Source of the DNA: Aquimonas sp044377145
Lineage (GTDB): Bacteria; Pseudomonadota; Gammaproteobacteria; Xanthomonadales; Xanthomonadaceae
Length of the DNA stretch: 64,000 bases
Direction of reading: 5' to 3'
Assembly (NCBI RefSeq): GCF_044377145.1
Contig: NZ_JBILJQ010000018.1
Span: 10,318-74,317, forward strand
The notes beneath the pieces are model-generated. The model was not told where the DNA came from and made no database searches. It saw nothing but the letters and a program-made list of their open reading frames with translations. The position numbers were made by a program, and so were the translations under genes. Numbering within the stretch: position 1 is the first letter of the stretch; each line of letters opens with the position of its first letter. Below are positions 63,852-64,000 of this stretch, in pieces.

Positions 63852-64000
63852 GCGTCCGCCCAAGCCACCTACCGCTTCCCCACTCGCCGTGCTGAGCCTC
63901 AGTTGCAGATCGGCGCCCAGCCCTCGATCGGCAGCAAGCTGTCGATGTCGCGGTTGCGCGGTATGCGTCCGCCCAAGCCACCTACCGCTTCCCCACTCGC
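63852..64000. repeat. 36-bp direct repeat, two copies at the window edge
   Basis: An identical 36-bp segment (starting GCGTCCGCCCAAGCCACCTA) lies at 63852-63887 and 63965-64000, 113 bp apart. The second copy reaches the window end, so more copies may follow. The 77-bp interval has no internal similarity to it. Confidence 0.75.
63899..64000 (-). CDS. Possible 3' end of a minus-strand gene running off the window
   Basis: From the right edge an open frame reads a Gly-rich stretch, then RNRDIDSLLPIEGWAPICN, and stops at 63899-63901. The ending looks like protein. The Gly-rich part is encoded by the 36-bp repeat. Only 33 codons are visible, so this is tentative. Confidence 0.3.
   Translation of the reverse strand, partial: ASGEAVGGLGGRIPRNRDIDSLLPIEGWAPICN

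Noticed and set aside
63852..64000. CRISPR array from the 36-bp repeats
   Set aside because: Only two copies, a 77-bp interval that is too long for a spacer, and no cas genes in the window.

Overview
The window is GC-rich (roughly two thirds GC by eye) and densely packed, with many 4-bp start/stop overlaps. Gene content and repeat families (a RAYT transposase with its palindromes, a YfaPQST/Mag operon, secreted proteins ending in a FADGFE-like tail) suggest a gammaproteobacterium of the Xanthomonadales/Lysobacterales. Genus and species cannot be read from the sequence. No rRNA, tRNA or CRISPR array was found.

Layout. 1-1830: a Ser/Thr kinase with TPRs, on the minus strand, cut by one in-frame TAG. 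2008-3433: a decayed fragment that may come from a class D beta-lactamase, then a membrane-anchored EEP-family hydrolase. 3551-8019: a tight five-gene operon (thermostable-hemolysin-family protein, acyl-adenylating ligase, haem-oxygenase-like diiron oxidase, SDR, TPR protein), which is the best candidate for an undescribed pathway. 8106-9788: an ABC1/UbiB-type kinase. 10024-11139: a RAYT transposase gene flanked by two copies of an 89-bp palindromic element. 11218-21644: a six-gene alpha-2-macroglobulin operon (DUF2135, DUF2138, DUF1175, A2M, DUF2300, DUF2135), in the same order as the Mag operon of Pseudomonas aeruginosa. 21849-25803: a Hachiman defence pair (HamA nuclease, HamB helicase) of visibly lower GC, followed by about 600 bp without a convincing gene.

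26428-35149: a two-component system divergent from a His-rich secreted protein and a CzcCBA-type metal efflux pump whose pump subunit carries the D402/D408/E415 triad. 35243-37700: a DUF2855 protein and a secreted beta-propeller protein. 37865-47036: recC, recB and recD, all translationally coupled. 47093-48388: a membrane diguanylate cyclase. 48592-48915: a DUF1161 protein. 49056-49604: a tandem array with an exact 147-bp period. 49707-54782: an MmeI-type fused restriction-modification enzyme and two unknown genes. 54796-55888: a VapBC45-like toxin-antitoxin pair.

56087-63744: mostly housekeeping and hypothetical genes: SRPBCC protein, SelO, DUF4124 protein, pyrE, exonuclease III, AmpG-like permease and a small ribbon-helix-helix-like protein. 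The last 260 bp hold a 36-bp direct repeat and perhaps the 3' end of a further minus-strand gene.

Functional themes are genome defence and repair (Hachiman, MmeI-type R-M, TA, RecBCD, Xth), envelope defence (A2M operon, AmpG-like), metal efflux with its own regulator, and one small orphan biosynthetic operon. All family names are from recognition of motifs and gene order; no database search was run.
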